From Psychrobacter fulvigenes (GTDB taxonomy: Bacteria; Pseudomonadota; Gammaproteobacteria; Pseudomonadales; Moraxellaceae): a stretch of 64,000 nt of DNA. The position numbers and the translations under genes were made by a program. Positions 33,244-41,682 of this stretch are shown here, piece after piece. The DNA is taken from NCBI RefSeq assembly GCF_904846155.1, contig NZ_CAJGZP010000001.1:992001-1056000 (forward strand), written 5' to 3'. Within the stretch, counting starts at the first letter, position 1. The number at the start of each line of letters is the position of its first letter. The notes beneath the pieces are model-generated. The model saw only the letters and a program-made list of their open reading frames with translations. It had not been told where the DNA came from and ran no database searches.

Positions 33244-34926
33244 TTAAACGTCTCCAGACTGATTATCTAACGTTTGGTCTAACGGTTGCGGCTCTGATTG
33301 ACGGTGCAGTGCACCCCACAGCCCAGCGGCAGTGAGATACTGCTCAAGATTGGCGGCCAGCTCATCGACTGCCACATTAGGCTCAGCGCTCATGAGCAAT
33401 CCTAGTGCCTCATCATAGCTACTAGCAGCAGTCAGCTTATCGACCAGCGCTTGCCCCAGCGTCGCGCTCATACCAGTGATATTTTGCGTGTAACCATCAT
33501 TAGCAGTCGCCTCATCGATACCGCGCTCAGCAGCATGGATATTTGCCCGCTCAGTAGCCACAGGGCTATCCTTGGCAGCTAGGGCAGCTCTATGCGCGCT
33601 TAGAGCCGCTGTCAGCGCTGTGGGCATGATAGAGTTACGTGTGGTGACGATAGCCTCATCTTCACCTGCCATCGGGATGTTCAGCTTGCCGTGTAGCCAA
33701 TCCGCGCCAATGCGCATGCCGTCCACAGCGGCCAGCTTCGGTATCGCCTCGCTAAAGGTGGTGATATCTTCAGGCTCAGACAAATCAAACACAAACTTCG
33801 GATAGCGCCTTGGATGCACGCTTGGATAGTTGATACGCATGAGCGATGCCACAAGGTCACGGCTAAAGCTGGACGCCAATTGTTTAGCATCGCTATTACG
33901 TATCTCAAGTCGCGCCACTTCGTGTATGGAGCCAAGCGCATTGGTACTACTCGCACCATCGGCTTGCGTCGTCAGCGTACCGCCTAGTATCGCTTTCGAC
34001 TGCGTCAACTCACACCACTTGATCATCGACTCAAACGGATCACTATTGCCCTTGGCAGCTTCTTTAAAGTCAATCTGCATGCCTTGCGGTACGATGCCTG
34101 CCGCTCTATGCCCGATCTCCATTACCGCACGCAATAGTGTGTACTTCTCATCGTCTGTAGCGCCAGCAGGATAAGTACCAAGACGCATCGGCAAGCCGTA
34201 AATCTCTAGGAACTCTGCCAAATCACGCACTGAGTAGTTTTTAAACACGTACGGCCATGCCAATATACGATGCAGACCGCCGCGTACGAGGTAACCTGAC
34301 TTTGCCTTGTGGGTATGCATCAGAAACATATGCTCCCACAGCGGCTCAGGCGCATCCATACCATTACCCAGCATCAGCGTCTTGTTATCTGATGCAATCA
34401 CAAACTTTTGCGGTATCACAAAATCAAGCGACTCCGCGTACCAAGTAGCCCCATCACGTACCCAGTTGATTTCTTGGCCGCTAAATCCTTTGCCGATCGC
34501 GTCCAGCGCGTCCTTGATGACCATATCAAAGTCATTGATTGCACGCATCAGCTCACTGATCATAGCCGCTTGCTGCTTTTCAGCGGCACTCGCCCCTTCA
34601 GGTGGGGTGATATGCCAGTCAAGAGACAGCAGGCTACGTTTACGCTTATCCAGCTCTGCAAAGATATGGCCGTCACGCTCTTCCATGTCCTCAAACAGCG
34701 CCAGCATATCGTTGATATTGCCAGATTCCGCGCCAGTCAGCAGCTGATGCAGCTTGGCAGGCGTCAGCCCTACAGCTGGATGGGACAGCTCTGGACGCTC
34801 CCAGATATGCGCACGCTCATCGACTTCTCTGACTTGGGAGCCGAGCAGGCGCTTGAGTTGTTTTTGTGCGATTGGCGTACTCATCAGCGCACTTGGCATC
34901 TGTTTGAGCGCAGCATAAAATGACAT
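33244..34926 (-). CDS. Portal protein (Mu gp29-like, DUF935)
   Basis: 560 residues. LLTGAESGNINDMLALFEDM, EERDGHIFAELDKRKRSLLS, WHITPPEG, EYGLPMRLGTYPAGATDDEK-like and KAILGGTLTTQADGASSTNA are DUF935 portal features. It forms the dodecameric DNA gate at one head vertex and docks the terminase encoded next to it. Confidence 0.93.
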   Translation of the reverse strand: MSFYAALKQMPSALMSTPIAQKQLKRLLGSQVREVDERAHIWERPELSHPAVGLTPAKLHQLLTGAESGNINDMLALFEDMEERDGHIFAELDKRKRSLLSLDWHITPPEGASAAEKQQAAMISELMRAINDFDMVIKDALDAIGKGFSGQEINWVRDGATWYAESLDFVIPQKFVIASDNKTLMLGNGMDAPEPLWEHMFLMHTHKAKSGYLVRGGLHRILAWPYVFKNYSVRDLAEFLEIYGLPMRLGTYPAGATDDEKYTLLRAVMEIGHRAAGIVPQGMQIDFKEAAKGNSDPFESMIKWCELTQSKAILGGTLTTQADGASSTNALGSIHEVARLEIRNSDAKQLASSFSRDLVASLMRINYPSVHPRRYPKFVFDLSEPEDITTFSEAIPKLAAVDGMRIGADWLHGKLNIPMAGEDEAIVTTRNSIMPTALTAALSAHRAALAAKDSPVATERANIHAAERGIDEATANDGYTQNITGMSATLGQALVDKLTAASSYDEALGLLMSAEPNVAVDELAANLEQYLTAAGLWGALHRQSEPQPLDQTLDNQSGDV

Positions 34927-34960
34927 CGTTAATCCTTATAAGTAATATTGTTCATCAAAC

Positions 34961-36541
34961 CTACCAACCACCACCACCCAAAAACCCACCGAGCGCTGCC
35001 ATTTTGTTAAACACATCACGCATACCGCGTGGCACCTCATTGCTGTCAATAGGCACAGGCGTCCACTCCAGCTCAGGCGTGGGGTATTTACTGGCATAGT
35101 CACAGAGCAGATGCGCGATACCACTGTCGCCATGGCGTTTGCTGCCTGACTTACTGGTGGTACGCTCCGCTGGTATCCTTGCCACGCCTTTGATTTTTTT
35201 AAACAATAAATGATCATCACGGATGTCACGATCAGCGGGCATATCCTCAATCGTGCCGTCCGTCAAGCACTTACCAAAATGCGGCGTATGCTCAGCGTAC
35301 CAACCCTCAGACAGATTGACAGCATCGATACGATGCGCGCCAAACTTGATTTGCAGCTGCTCAGCCAAAAACCCACCGTTACCCGTCGCATCATTAGCAC
35401 CTTTACTAAAGCGCGGTGTGCGCTCAATCACATAGATACAGATGCGTTTTTGCTGATTGTAGGGCGTCTTTTCCATCTCCAGCACATAGGGGCAGTAGCG
35501 CGTCGTATTTAGCTTCTCAGCCTGCCACCACATAGAGCTGGCATCACGCTTGCGCGCAAAATCCATACCGTAATAATGTGGATGGGTTTTATCCAGTGTC
35601 AGCAGCACAGGATCAACCGTCTCTTTTAGCCATAGATCGACATGCTCATTACGCGCGCTCTCAGTCCACAGCTCAAAGTCTTTAGGTGCAACAAAGCGTA
35701 TAACAGGGCGCTCTTTGTTTTGCAGCTTTTCTAGCTGTCCCATTGTCAGCCAGCGCCCAGAGCCTTGCGCGGGTATTACATCTAACTCTTCTTCAGCATC
35801 GTCGCCGTAGAATTTATAGACCTCTTTGACCCATGCCACCTCTTCGGCAGCGTCATACTCACGACCCAATCGCAGACACACACGCTTATACAGTCCTTGC
35901 TCGACGGCCTCGCTAAACGTCGTCTTATGCACCGTGCCGCTACGCTTCAGCGCGCGCACTTCCTGAATAAGATCATTAAAGGCATTTTCATCGCCGTTAT
36001 GCGTTGAGATAATACGTACTTTACCGCCCCAGATGAGCAGTGCCAACGCCGCCTTAATCAGTCCGGCAAGGTCTTCATGGAACGCTGCCTCATCGATGAC
36101 GACGATACCCTGCTTACCACGCAAGTTAGAGGGGCGACTGGATAGGGCAGTAATGCGATGCTTAGAATGTGGAAAGCGAATAGTAAAAGTCTTGATATGC
36201 TTATCGTCTTCCTCCCACAGCCCTTCCTCAATCTCAGAGGCGGCATGGTCAAACGAGCGCGCCCACATCGCACACGCCTCAATAAACTCCAGCGTCATGT
36301 CTTGGTTATAGCCGACATAGTAGACGTTTTGACCGCCAGACTTTTTATCAGAGGCTGCAATCAGCACATCATCCGCAGCCTCTGCCCAAGTCAGGCCGAT
36401 ACGCCGTGACTTCTCCGCTATCTTGAGCTGACTGTCATCGTCTATCCACGCCGCTTGATACGGCAAAAACACCGCAGGGGCGTCAAGCTCAGTATTAGCA
36501 TCAAGTAGCGGCGGCGCTTTTGGCTTTTTGATATCAGTCAT
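34961..36541 (-). CDS. Terminase large subunit (Mu gp28-like)
   Basis: 526 residues. ATPase motor: KIAEKSRRIGLTWAEAADDV (Walker A-like) and GIVVIDEAAFHEDLAGLI (Walker B with catalytic Glu), then KVRIISTHNGDENAFN (coupling motif). The nuclease half has HYYGMDFARKRDASSMWWQA, whose Asp begins the RNase H-like metal site. It packages DNA by the headful mode after transposition. It overlaps the small-subunit gene by one base. Confidence 0.93.
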   Translation of the reverse strand: MTDIKKPKAPPLLDANTELDAPAVFLPYQAAWIDDDSQLKIAEKSRRIGLTWAEAADDVLIAASDKKSGGQNVYYVGYNQDMTLEFIEACAMWARSFDHAASEIEEGLWEEDDKHIKTFTIRFPHSKHRITALSSRPSNLRGKQGIVVIDEAAFHEDLAGLIKAALALLIWGGKVRIISTHNGDENAFNDLIQEVRALKRSGTVHKTTFSEAVEQGLYKRVCLRLGREYDAAEEVAWVKEVYKFYGDDAEEELDVIPAQGSGRWLTMGQLEKLQNKERPVIRFVAPKDFELWTESARNEHVDLWLKETVDPVLLTLDKTHPHYYGMDFARKRDASSMWWQAEKLNTTRYCPYVLEMEKTPYNQQKRICIYVIERTPRFSKGANDATGNGGFLAEQLQIKFGAHRIDAVNLSEGWYAEHTPHFGKCLTDGTIEDMPADRDIRDDHLLFKKIKGVARIPAERTTSKSGSKRHGDSGIAHLLCDYASKYPTPELEWTPVPIDSNEVPRGMRDVFNKMAALGGFLGGGGW

Positions 36542-37089
36542 CAGTCTGCAATCCCTAGTATCGCTTTACGTATCTCTTGTACCGTCTTACCAGTCAGACC
36601 GCCTTTATTAGCGAGCTGCTCGACCTTATCAGCGGCAGCAGTGGCTTTATCACGTACCTCTATCTGATGCTTTTTTTGATTGACTGCGGCTTTGGACAGC
36701 TCAGAGATACCCTTACCGATTTTGGACAGCGCTTGCATACGCTCCATGGGATCGACATCTTTACCATCATCGATGCTCTGTAGCTGTACCAAGGCGTTAA
36801 AAAACTCTGACTGCATCATCGTAATGACACTAGACGACAGCGCCCCTGCATCATCGGGATTGCGCTCCGCCATGTAGATAGCAGCCTGCGTACTTAGGCT
36901 CACCGCCTGCATCTTTTGCTCATGCTTTTTACCAAACCGATGCACGCTAGATTTGCTAATCTCATAGCCCAGATCCGTCAGCCAATCAGTCAGCTGTTGG
37001 TAGTCTTGAAATCCAGAGTCCTCAAGTCGCACTTTAAGCAGCTCAAGGTGCTCAGGACTGAGTTGATCTATTGCACTCATCCGCGCCAT
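36541..37089 (-). CDS. Terminase small subunit-like protein (Mu gp27-like, DUF3486)
   Basis: 182 residues. An N-terminal helix-turn-helix (SGFQDYQQLTDWLTDLGYEI, SKSSVHRFGKKHEQKM) is followed by an oligomerising helical part, matching DUF3486. It should recognise phage ends for packaging, together with the large subunit next to it. ATGA-type junction. Confidence 0.88.
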   Translation of the reverse strand: MARMSAIDQLSPEHLELLKVRLEDSGFQDYQQLTDWLTDLGYEISKSSVHRFGKKHEQKMQAVSLSTQAAIYMAERNPDDAGALSSSVITMMQSEFFNALVQLQSIDDGKDVDPMERMQALSKIGKGISELSKAAVNQKKHQIEVRDKATAAADKVEQLANKGGLTGKTVQEIRKAILGIAD

Positions 37090-37098
37090 AACGACCTC

Positions 37099-37410
37099 CT
37101 AACCCCAATACTTAGCAGGGCGAGCAATACCAGCAGGGCAGTCCACGGTATACTCAACCATATCCACGCCATTGCTATTCAAACAACCATGCCAATGCCC
37201 ATCAGGCCGCTTATCGAGCACCACCAATGCTTTGTTATCGAGATAATCTAGCTGACTGTGTAGCTCTTTTACCGTCGTATCAGGATAGATACAGCGCACC
37301 ACGTCTAGCAGTAGCGTATCGATAGCGCCAAGCGGACGCGCCTTATCCATCGCATTGAGCAGATGCCAGCGCATACCCTCGCGGCGAGACTTGACCATAT
37401 CAACAGGCAT
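37099..37410 (-). CDS. Mu gp26-like protein
   Basis: 103 residues. GMRWHLLNAMDKARPLGAID and DTTVKELHSQLDYLDNKALV suggest a small winged-helix fold of the Mu gp26 type. It is located between the gp25-like coiled-coil and the terminase genes as in Mu. Function unknown. Confidence 0.7.
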   Translation of the reverse strand: MPVDMVKSRREGMRWHLLNAMDKARPLGAIDTLLLDVVRCIYPDTTVKELHSQLDYLDNKALVVLDKRPDGHWHGCLNSNGVDMVEYTVDCPAGIARPAKYWG

Positions 37411-37412
37411 AG

Positions 37413-37745
37413 TTATTCCTTATTTTTTTGCTTAATAATTAAATTATAGACGGCATCTAACTTGCCCTCGACTACCGTAAACGAGCGGATAAAATCAGCC
37501 TTAGCGACATACTCACGCGGTAGCTCTGCTTTTAGCTCTAGCATCTCTCGGTCGAGCTTGCGGATGGCTTCGGATTCTGACGCCATCTGATTTGACAGCT
37601 TGCCCAGCTCATCTTTTAGACTATCATCACGCTCACGCAATGACGCATCAAACCGAGCAAACAGCGCCTTACCCGCACCGAATATCGACCCTGCCACTGT
37701 CAGTAACACCCCGATCACTTGATAAGCCTCTAGCTCGAGTATCAT
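37413..37745 (-). CDS. Mu gp25-like membrane/coiled-coil protein
   Basis: 110 residues from ATG at 37745, which overlaps the upstream zinc-finger gene stop by 4 bp; a longer frame to 37775 is less likely. One N-terminal membrane helix (YQVIGVLLTVAGSIFGAGKA) is followed by a long coiled coil (RERDDSLKDELGKLSNQMAS and onward). It may take part in lysis as a spanin-like protein, as proposed for its Mu counterpart; inferred. Confidence 0.7.
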   Translation of the reverse strand: MILELEAYQVIGVLLTVAGSIFGAGKALFARFDASLRERDDSLKDELGKLSNQMASESEAIRKLDREMLELKAELPREYVAKADFIRSFTVVEGKLDAVYNLIIKQKNKE

Positions 37746-37945
37746 CTTGTTTCCTTGTCGTAGTAGTCCGCACACTCCACACAGCGCACCGCATAGGGGG
37801 CAGCTTGCTTGCGCTTGGCTCCGATGGCATCACCACAGTCAATACAGACTGTGACATTGTTGGCGGGGCGTGTCTTGATATGCGACAGCGCCGCGTTTAG
37901 ATGCACGGCTGCCGTTTTATTGGCATCGTCTATGATGTCACCCAC
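37742..37945 (-). CDS. TraR/DksA-type C4 zinc finger protein
   Basis: 67 residues. The finger VCIDCGDAIGAKRKQAAPYA with RCVECADYY gives C-x2-C-x17-C-x2-C, the signature of TraR/DksA. TraR-type proteins bind RNA polymerase through its secondary channel and mimic DksA with ppGpp, so the phage may retune host transcription during lytic growth. Such genes are common near Mu-like lysis regions. Confidence 0.88.
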   Translation of the reverse strand: MGDIIDDANKTAAVHLNAALSHIKTRPANNVTVCIDCGDAIGAKRKQAAPYAVRCVECADYYDKETR

Positions 37946-38323
37946 TTATGCACCGCCTGACTTTATAGGCCGACCCGTGACCAAGCGCAGCACCGCATTA
38001 ACAAATGCCACAAAGCTCGCAATCACCGCATACACCTCAGCACTCATAAACGACTCAAGCGCAGGGGTTGCCGACGTTGCCAAAGACACAGCGACAACAA
38101 TCGCGTTAAACCAAATGGTCTTGGACTCATACCACTGCTTGGGCGGCGGTGTGACCTTGCCTGTTTGCGCAATAAAAAACCCTGCGTCATCTACATATTG
38201 CACGCCGCGCGGCTCATAGCTATTATCGTGCTTTGGCAACTCATCAACACTCAGCACATGCTCGTAGCGTGTAGGCTGGGCTTTTAGCCCAGCACCGACA
38301 TCATCACTATAGTCATCACTCAT
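37946..38323 (-). CDS. Holin-like membrane protein with a repeat-encoded insertion
   Basis: 125 residues. The C-terminal half has two hydrophobic helices (KTIWFNAIVVAVSLATSATP and YAVIASFVAFVNAVLRLVTG) and a small basic/polar end, as in phage holins that permeabilise the membrane for lysozyme. Near the N-terminus, residues GAGLKAQPTRY are encoded by a copy of the palindromic repeat (38271-38294), read in frame. Ribosome site AGAGGTAAG. It lies directly downstream of lysozyme. Confidence 0.75.
   Translation of the reverse strand: MSDDYSDDVGAGLKAQPTRYEHVLSVDELPKHDNSYEPRGVQYVDDAGFFIAQTGKVTPPPKQWYESKTIWFNAIVVAVSLATSATPALESFMSAEVYAVIASFVAFVNAVLRLVTGRPIKSGGA
38271..38294. repeat. Palindromic repeat copy inside the holin gene
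   Basis: GTAGGCTGGGCTTTTAGCCC followed by AGCA, identical in core to the intergenic copies, but within the 5' part of the holin-like gene and read in frame as GAGLKAQPT. Confidence 0.8.
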
Positions 38324-38418
38324 AACTTACCTCTATTTATTTTGGCCAAACGCACCAGCAGCCTTATCAACCACCTAATCACCACCAGCGCATTTTTTAG
38401 TTTTTTGTATAGACTCAT
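38320..38418 (-). CDS. 32-residue basic amphipathic peptide between lysozyme and holin
   Basis: ATG at 38418, five bases after the lysozyme stop, encoding MSLYKKLKNALVVIRWLIRL and a further LVRLAKINRGKL. Its TGA overlaps the holin ATG (ATGA), which argues for coupled translation. One hydrophobic helix is flanked by lysines and arginines, so it could be a membrane-active lysis accessory or only a coupling leader. No homologue is recognised. Confidence 0.4.
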   Translation of the reverse strand: MSLYKKLKNALVVIRWLIRLLVRLAKINRGKL

Positions 38419-38422
38419 AGTA

Positions 38423-39079
38423 TTACGCCAAAAACAGCACCCGCTCTTTATGACGTCGCGTGACCAATCCATCGATGACCTCTAATCGACCATTGATACG
38501 GCCTTTGTTGTATAACAAAAAGCTATCAGCAGCAGCATCGTAGCGACCCGCCTTGATATTGCGATAGATACTAGAGGCCTTTAGCCCCATAACACCGATG
38601 TTGTAGACCAGCGATATCAGCGCATCGAACATATTTTGTGTGATTGCGCCAGATTCAATCTCATCGGCAAACATCATATTCACCGCAGGGGAGAAGTCTT
38701 GATTAAGCACCGCTTGCTTGATACTGGCAGCTTCGCTACGAGTCACAGGCTTATCACTCATACGCACAGGCGTACCATCTGGGTAGTAAGTCGTACCCCA
38801 ACCGATAGTAGGCTTGCCGACAGAATCACGGTACGGCTTAGCACGGAAACCCTCAAACTCATTGAGCAGCGCCATACCAGCCTCAGACAGCTGCATCTCC
38901 TCGCCATCAGACCAGCCATTTACTCTGATTAAGATATCTTGCAGCTCATGAGTATCAATCAGCGCCAGCAGCTCAAGCGCACCGTTCACTTGCGCTTGCG
39001 TCAGACGTTTATTGTCTTGCATGGATCGCATCCAGTTAAAAAAATCTTCTTCGGTCAATACCGCTTTGCTTTGCGTCAT
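38423..39079 (-). CDS. Endolysin: glycoside hydrolase 24 phage lysozyme
   Basis: 218 residues. The catalytic Glu lies in AGMALLNEFEGFRAKPYRDS, followed by VGKPTIGWGTTYYPDG (catalytic Asp/Thr region as in T4 lysozyme), then FDALISLVYNIGV and YNKGRINGRLEVIDGLVTRR. It cleaves peptidoglycan at lysis. A non-catalytic N-terminal segment of about 65 residues, EEDFFNWMRSMQDNKRLTQA, precedes the enzyme and may bind the wall. It is first gene behind a late promoter-like module, as for Mu lys. Confidence 0.9.
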   Translation of the reverse strand: MTQSKAVLTEEDFFNWMRSMQDNKRLTQAQVNGALELLALIDTHELQDILIRVNGWSDGEEMQLSEAGMALLNEFEGFRAKPYRDSVGKPTIGWGTTYYPDGTPVRMSDKPVTRSEAASIKQAVLNQDFSPAVNMMFADEIESGAITQNMFDALISLVYNIGVMGLKASSIYRNIKAGRYDAAADSFLLYNKGRINGRLEVIDGLVTRRHKERVLFLA

Positions 39080-39126
39080 AATCAGCTCATCAATCAGATA
39101 ATAGATAGGTAAAGTCGTGCAATGTC

Positions 39127-39180
39127 TTCATCATCGCAAAAACACTCAAACATCCGCACGGGTCTCATTTCCGATTGTCC
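39127..39180 (-). promoter_or_regulatory. Late promoter-like module upstream of lysozyme
   Basis: Shares, in identical register, ATCGCAAA (39133-39140), CGCACGGG (39155-39162) and ATTTCCGA (39167-39174) with the module upstream of the protease gene. Both stand immediately downstream of a terminator carrying GGCACAAAAAA. It is probably the activator-dependent promoter corresponding to Mu P-lys. Inferred. Confidence 0.6.
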
Positions 39181-39199
39181 ACCCTCAAACCCCAGGCAC

Positions 39200-39233
39200 A
39201 AAAAAGCCGCTAGATATTGGCGTATCTAGCGGC
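39200..39233 (-). terminator. Rho-independent terminator after mor
   Basis: On the minus strand GCCGCTAGATA / TATCTAGCGGC (39206-39233) form an 11-bp stem followed by TTTTTT. It separates the mor transcript from the late lysis promoter. Confidence 0.88.
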
Positions 39234-39403
39234 TCTCTCTGGTCGTAGCGTGACTTAATCGGTCGGCTCACATAGTGGAGGTTAGCTTGGTAGCTTACTA
39301 CGCACCGACTGCCAGTGTTTTTCATATGCAGCGCACCGCTGGTCTGACGCTGTTCACTTATCCGCAAGCGGCCCCAGTGAAAGGGGTTTAGTTTTTATAT
39401 AAA

Positions 39404-39814
39404 TTAGTGATCAAACAACTGATACTGCATCCGTGCATAAGCCTGTTTTGCCTGCTCATTATTATATTTCTCTACAATTTTACGCACCGTGCGCACATGC
39501 AGCCCGTACTCAGTCGCCAGTAGCGACTTATCGATACCCGCCTTATGCTTACGCACGATGCTGGCATTACGCTTAGCGATTTTTTTGGCTTGCTGCATGG
39601 GCAGTGTTAGTATGCCGCCTTGCCAGTAGTGACACAGACGCTTTGCGACATCCATGCCCAGTAGTCGCACCAGCTTGTGATTGTCGGACATTTTTGCAGG
39701 CTCAGGGATATACAGCTCCTGCCCACGATATGCCGCCACGACCTTATCAGCAGCGTCATGACCGAGTAGCATCTCAAGCTCTTGATAGGTCTTGGTATTA
39801 TGATGATTAGGCAT
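39404..39814 (-). CDS. mor: Mor/C-type transcription activator
   Basis: 136 residues. KLVRLLGMDVAKRLCHYWQG is the dimerisation part of the Mor family, and KHKAGIDKSLLATEYGLHVR with TVRKIVEKY is the helix-turn-helix. It activates phage middle or late promoters by binding upstream of a weak -10. Only one family member is visible, so it probably fulfils the roles of both Mor and C and would drive the two late modules at 39127-39180 and 31047-31100. It overlaps gemA by 8 bp. Confidence 0.9.
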   Translation of the reverse strand: MPNHHNTKTYQELEMLLGHDAADKVVAAYRGQELYIPEPAKMSDNHKLVRLLGMDVAKRLCHYWQGGILTLPMQQAKKIAKRNASIVRKHKAGIDKSLLATEYGLHVRTVRKIVEKYNNEQAKQAYARMQYQLFDH

Positions 39815-40262
39815 CAGCGCTAGCCTTTGCCGCCAGTGCCGCCATTTTTTGATTGTGCTTAGTCAGTGCTGTCACGATACCGCGCAGCTGACGACCATCA
39901 CAGAACGTCAGCGCATCCACTTTATACATATGCTTTGCCATGCTTGAAGCGTACTCCCACGGCTTAGCACCATCGGTCAATAGCGCTTCGATTTTATCCA
40001 TTAGCGCTTGCTTGGACTTGGCCGCGTCTGGCTTTTTAGACTGATGCTTTTTGGCAGGTGTCACTTTGAACCCGAGCGTCTCCATATGGTCAATGACTTT
40101 GCGCAAGCTAGCGGCGGTACAATCCTTGCTGGACGTTTTACCCGTCACATGCCAAAGCATCTCGCGGTAGGTGCTATCATCAAGCTTTAGCTGGTTTTTA
40201 CCGATATGCACCAGCTGCATCATCTTCTTTTTTTGGGGAGAGTGTTTACTGCTAGTCGCCAT
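39807..40262 (-). CDS. gemA: GemA family regulator (Mu gp16, DUF1018)
   Basis: 151 residues from ATG at 40262, chosen because GAGGTCTGAT lies just ahead; the longer frame to 40370 runs through a terminator. MMQLVHIGKNQLKLDDSTYR, EMLWHVTGKTSSKDCTAASL and RKVIDHMETLGF are GemA features, and WEYASSMAKHMYKVDALTFC is also conserved. In Mu, GemA alters host DNA supercoiling-dependent gene expression. It is cotranscribed with mor. Confidence 0.9.
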   Translation of the reverse strand: MATSSKHSPQKKKMMQLVHIGKNQLKLDDSTYREMLWHVTGKTSSKDCTAASLRKVIDHMETLGFKVTPAKKHQSKKPDAAKSKQALMDKIEALLTDGAKPWEYASSMAKHMYKVDALTFCDGRQLRGIVTALTKHNQKMAALAAKASADA

Positions 40263-40321
40263 ATCAGACCTCACATAAGCATATGATAAATAGATGTTTA
40301 GTATTATAGCGACAAAGCCGT

Positions 40322-40354
40322 GTTTAGAGTTATGAGCACAAAATAACTTTAGAC
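40322..40354. promoter_or_regulatory. Dyad upstream of the gemA promoter
   Basis: GTTTAGAGTTAT (40322-40333) and ATAACTTTAGAC (40343-40354) are inverted repeats with two mismatches around 9 bp. On the minus strand a perfect TATAAT follows downstream (40303-40308 complement), so this looks like an operator or activator site for a gemA-mor promoter needed because terminators isolate the cargo unit upstream. Confidence 0.4.
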
Positions 40355-40366
40355 CTTTTTCTAAAC

Positions 40367-40400
40367 ACAAAAAACCCGCTAACGGGTAGCGGGTTTTTTT
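40367..40400 (-). terminator. Terminator downstream of the NdpA/membrane-protein unit
   Basis: AACCCGCTA / TAGCGGGTT with a 5-nt loop, flanked by A-run and T-run so it can act both ways. It lies nine bases after the stop of the membrane-protein gene. Confidence 0.88.
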
Positions 40401-40408
40401 AAAAGATT

Positions 40409-41680
40409 CTAGATAGGGTTTTGTACTTTAGGTTTTATTTTCCTATATATAGCAACGCCCAATATAGCAACCAAAATAAACAGCATCGCAGACCAAAACA
40501 CTGTCATAGCACTAGAAATGTTATAAAGACTATATACAACGGCTAAATATACAACAGCTATCATAACCCAGTATAAATGTGTTTGTTTTTCAATAAGATC
40601 ATAGATTTTACCTCTTTCAATAACCCACCGATCTTTTAGACTTTGTGGTAGTTTGCCTTCGCTTTCAAAGCCTTCCACCTCTGAGCTTAGGTTGTCAAGT
40701 ACAGCTTTCTGAGTAGATAGAGCAAAACTACAGATAATTGCGTACACCAATAATGCAACATAAACAATTAATTGATTATCGGAGTTGCTACCCTTTAGTA
40801 TTACTGGCGCTGCGGCTGCAATAGGTAGTGCTAGTATCTGAGAGAGAACCTTAGAGATACTATCATTTACCCTACTAATGAACCTTTCACTGTTCTCCTC
40901 TAGCTTCTTAACAAATTTTTCGTACTTGAAGTCTTCAAGGTAATTATCAAACTGTCCTTGTGCAGCTCTATATACACGGTCAATATTTTCAATAATTGCG
41001 TGTATCTCAAGAGGCTGCGAACCAGTTTGTATATCGGACAATACTGAAGCTAAAATTGACTTTTTCTCATTAGCGTGTGTACCAGCATCATCAATACTTA
41101 ACCAAATACAGAACTCTCCTATAACCTTTAGGTTATGTTCTAAATTCTTGGTAAGGTTTTCTAAGGCTACCTTAAAAGCATCTAAATTTTTGCTGACGTC
41201 GTAATGAAGTTCAAATGTACGCTTAGTTACAAAAATGATTTTTCTTTTAGAGTGATCAAGATACGATGACATGCTTTCAAGATGAATTAATAATCCCCTT
41301 ACTGCATTATAAGCGGCAATTATTTCAGGGGTATCAACATCTTGAGAGTAATACCCTATATCCTTAATGTAATAAGGCTTACTGTCTGCTTTATCATTAG
41401 GTAGGCTACGAACAAAGTCACCTTTCATGAACCGATCAACATCATCGTAAAGCCATCCTAAAGTCAATTCAGGTTGACGTATTTGTAATTTTACAGTTTC
41501 TCCAACCTTTAGTTCACCTTCTAATACTTCTACACGAGTTGCTACAGAGTTGTCACCTAACGCTAAATTGTTGATTAATGACAACGTTGCATCATTTTCG
41601 ATGCAACATTCAGCCTGAGCAGATTCTATGAAATCCACTTTGCGATATAGTGTCACTAAGTCTGAAAACGTTATAGTCAT
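40409..41680 (-). CDS. Four-helix membrane protein with large soluble N-terminal part, cargo gene
   Basis: 423 residues, not recognised. About 285 N-terminal residues are soluble and mainly helical (HSKRKIIFVTKRTFELHYDV, FKVALENLTKNLEHNLKVIG, KFVKKLEENSERFISRVNDS). Then come four membrane helices: ILALPIAAAAPVIL, LIVYVALLVYAIICSFAL, LYWVMIAVVYLAVVYSLY and VFWSAMLFILVAILGVAIY. The start lies two bases after the NdpA-like stop, so the pair is translationally coupled. Composition is markedly AT-rich compared with flanking phage genes. A sensor-plus-membrane-effector arrangement is inferred; holin-like or channel activity is untested. Confidence 0.75.
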   Translation of the reverse strand: MTITFSDLVTLYRKVDFIESAQAECCIENDATLSLINNLALGDNSVATRVEVLEGELKVGETVKLQIRQPELTLGWLYDDVDRFMKGDFVRSLPNDKADSKPYYIKDIGYYSQDVDTPEIIAAYNAVRGLLIHLESMSSYLDHSKRKIIFVTKRTFELHYDVSKNLDAFKVALENLTKNLEHNLKVIGEFCIWLSIDDAGTHANEKKSILASVLSDIQTGSQPLEIHAIIENIDRVYRAAQGQFDNYLEDFKYEKFVKKLEENSERFISRVNDSISKVLSQILALPIAAAAPVILKGSNSDNQLIVYVALLVYAIICSFALSTQKAVLDNLSSEVEGFESEGKLPQSLKDRWVIERGKIYDLIEKQTHLYWVMIAVVYLAVVYSLYNISSAMTVFWSAMLFILVAILGVAIYRKIKPKVQNPI

Positions 41681-41682
41681 AT

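Noticed and set aside
34307-34923. Overlapping plus-strand ORFs inside the portal gene
   Set aside because: Shadows of the portal frame; low-complexity Ser/Leu composition and no start signals.
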